A stretch of 36,770 nt of DNA from an uncultured Clostridia bacterium (lineage in GTDB: Bacteria > Bacillota > Clostridia > Christensenellales > UBA1242). The stretch is from positions 1 to 36,770 of the forward strand of contig CALWRN010000036.1 of assembly GCA_944383975.1 (NCBI GenBank). The letters are read 5' to 3'. A program made the position numbers and the translations under genes. The notes below the pieces were generated by a model that had not been told where the DNA came from, searched no databases, and saw nothing but the letters and a program-made list of their open reading frames with translations. Below, one piece after another: positions 36,081-36,770 of this stretch (the first letter of the stretch is position 1; each line of letters starts with the position of its first letter).

Positions 36081-36668
36081 ACGTACGAAGGTGCAGTATT
36101 CTAGTCATTATCTATATATTAGGAAGATGAAATGTATGGCATCGATGGCATATCTGTGAAGTTTCTGGTGTTTGCTTTGATTGCCCAAATTGGGGTAGAT
36201 GCTGGAAGTTAAGATTATTGGGCGCACTATAACGGCATATAGTACCCGACCCAATTTTCGTGGAGACTCAGCAGGGTGAATTGCTCACTCTCTGAGAAGA
36301 ACCTGCAATGCGGTAAAAGTCGTGTGCAGCGTAGCCTACTTTGAGTGGATATATGGGGATTAAGTATCAACGCACAAAATTTATTGGCCGATAAATATTG
36401 TGCCTGCTTATGAAACTATATCTGCAAAACAGGAGAATAATATATAGAAGTGTTAAGGAAAACTTCTAGACTGTTACACCTAAATTGTAGACATTATAAG
36501 GATTATAGTGTGTTCTAAGTGGCGATTCGGTGAAATGTCTTGCTTAAAAGGAAACTGCTTAAACGGTGACGTTGAGTGCGAGAATGGGAAATCCAACCGA
36601 ACCTATGACACAAGGTTTACTTATAATGTTGCCTTCTTATAGAGCCTATCAAGGGCTCTATATTTTTT
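36081..36668 (+). ncRNA. Large structured noncoding RNA, about 585 nt, class not assigned (ROOL/GOLLD/OLE-like candidate)
   Basis: A transcription unit with a strong promoter, an intrinsic terminator, no ORF of useful length on either strand and clearly higher G+C than its flanks (about 43-48% in several 60-nt lines against roughly 20-25% nearby). Many hairpins can be drawn: ACTATA/TATAGT (36226-36243), AGGGTGA/TCACTCT with CTCAG/CTGAG (36266-36295 region), GCACAA-ATTTAT / ATAAAT-TTGTGC (36372-36403), TAGAAGT/ACTTCTA (36445-36468), ACATTATAA/TTATAGTGT (36491-36511), AACG-GTGA-CGTT with a GNRA loop (36562-36573), AACCT/AGGTT (36600-36617). The ends pair: GAAGG (36087-36091) with CCTTC (36632-36636). 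tmRNA, RNase P, 6S and SRP signatures are absent. Length, tRNA neighbour and gut-type host fit ROOL (or GOLLD, OLE); identity is inference. Confidence 0.8.
36640..36668 (+). terminator. Terminator of the large noncoding RNA
   Basis: TAGAGCC (36640-36646) / GGCTCTA (36654-36660), 7-bp perfect stem, 7-nt loop, then TATTTTTT. A second hairpin, AAGAAACAT / ATGTTTCTT followed by TTT, lies just downstream (about 36675-36700). The window ends with AGGAG, probably the ribosome binding site of the next gene. Confidence 0.92.
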
Positions 36669-36770
36669 GAAATATAAGAAACATTTATATGTTTCTTTTG
36701 AATCTTATAAAACATTATAAAAAGTTTGTAATGTTTAATATTAATAATTAAAATAAATATTAGGAGAAAA

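Noticed and set aside
36081..36668. tmRNA, RNase P RNA, 6S RNA, SRP RNA or group II intron as identity of the large RNA
   Set aside because: No tRNA-like T-arm or tag ORF, no GAGGAAAGUC-type RNase P core, wrong length for 6S and SRP, and no GUGYG start with domain V for a group II intron.

Overview
This window is a chromosomal segment of a very AT-rich, Gram-positive anaerobe, most likely a gut Clostridia-like Bacillota. The grounds are: standard code with TGA stops; A+T-saturated intergenic DNA with clear sigma-A promoters (TTGACA-17-TATAAT) and U-tract terminators; a spoIIE-tilS pair as in spore-forming Bacillota; an S-box (SAM-I family) riboswitch in front of metK; an archaeal-type ProRS; a desulfoferrodoxin-type superoxide reductase; and a large surface M60-type metalloprotease of the kind that attacks mucins. 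I saw no insertion sequence, CRISPR array, rRNA or phage structural gene.

Layout. 1-2.1 kb: 5' end of a leftward membrane/secreted protein, an unrecognised ORF, a guanylate-kinase-like gene and a MazG-like pyrophosphohydrolase. 2.2-6.0 kb: spoIIE and tilS. 6.1-8.6 kb: SAM riboswitch, an 89-codon unknown gene, a divergent metK, a GNAT protein. 8.6-10.8 kb: YgjV-like and SIMPL-domain proteins, then a divergent TM2-protein/XRE-regulator pair whose operators sit inside the promoters. 10.8-16.7 kb: tRNA-Ser, a lipoprotein, and a 1394-residue M60 protease with F5/8C and beta-helix regions. 16.9-18.7 kb: NTF2-like / flavin reductase / NTF2-like operon, divergent from an HxlR regulator with overlapping face-to-face promoters. 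19-23.2 kb: glycosyltransferase 2, a membrane protein, a deoxyribosyltransferase-like protein and a membrane-bound XRE regulator with an Ig-like ectodomain. 23.4-30.8 kb: proS, RdgB-type NTPase, S51 and M16 peptidases, a HicB-like protein, an FkbM methyltransferase and a peptidoglycan amidase. 31-35.5 kb: superoxide reductase, matrixin-like protease, PH-domain membrane protein, Ig-like anchor plus ComEC-like metallo-beta-lactamase, and a DEDDh exonuclease. 35.5-36.7 kb: tRNA-Ile with a structured leader, then a transcription unit of about 0.58 kb with a strong promoter, a terminator, no ORF, raised G+C and many hairpins: a large structured noncoding RNA.

The most interesting object is that large RNA at the right end. 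Its length, tRNA neighbourhood and host type recall the ROOL/GOLLD/OLE group, but I cannot confirm the family by eye. Next come the SAM riboswitch with an 11-bp complementary segment lying beyond its own terminator, and three regulator/operator arrangements: palindromes that fill or sit inside the -35/-10 spacers of the TM2 and M60 promoters, and two consensus promoters that overlap face to face at the HxlR locus. Several genes appear to be leaderless (start codon 6-8 nt after the -10 box, no ribosome binding site).
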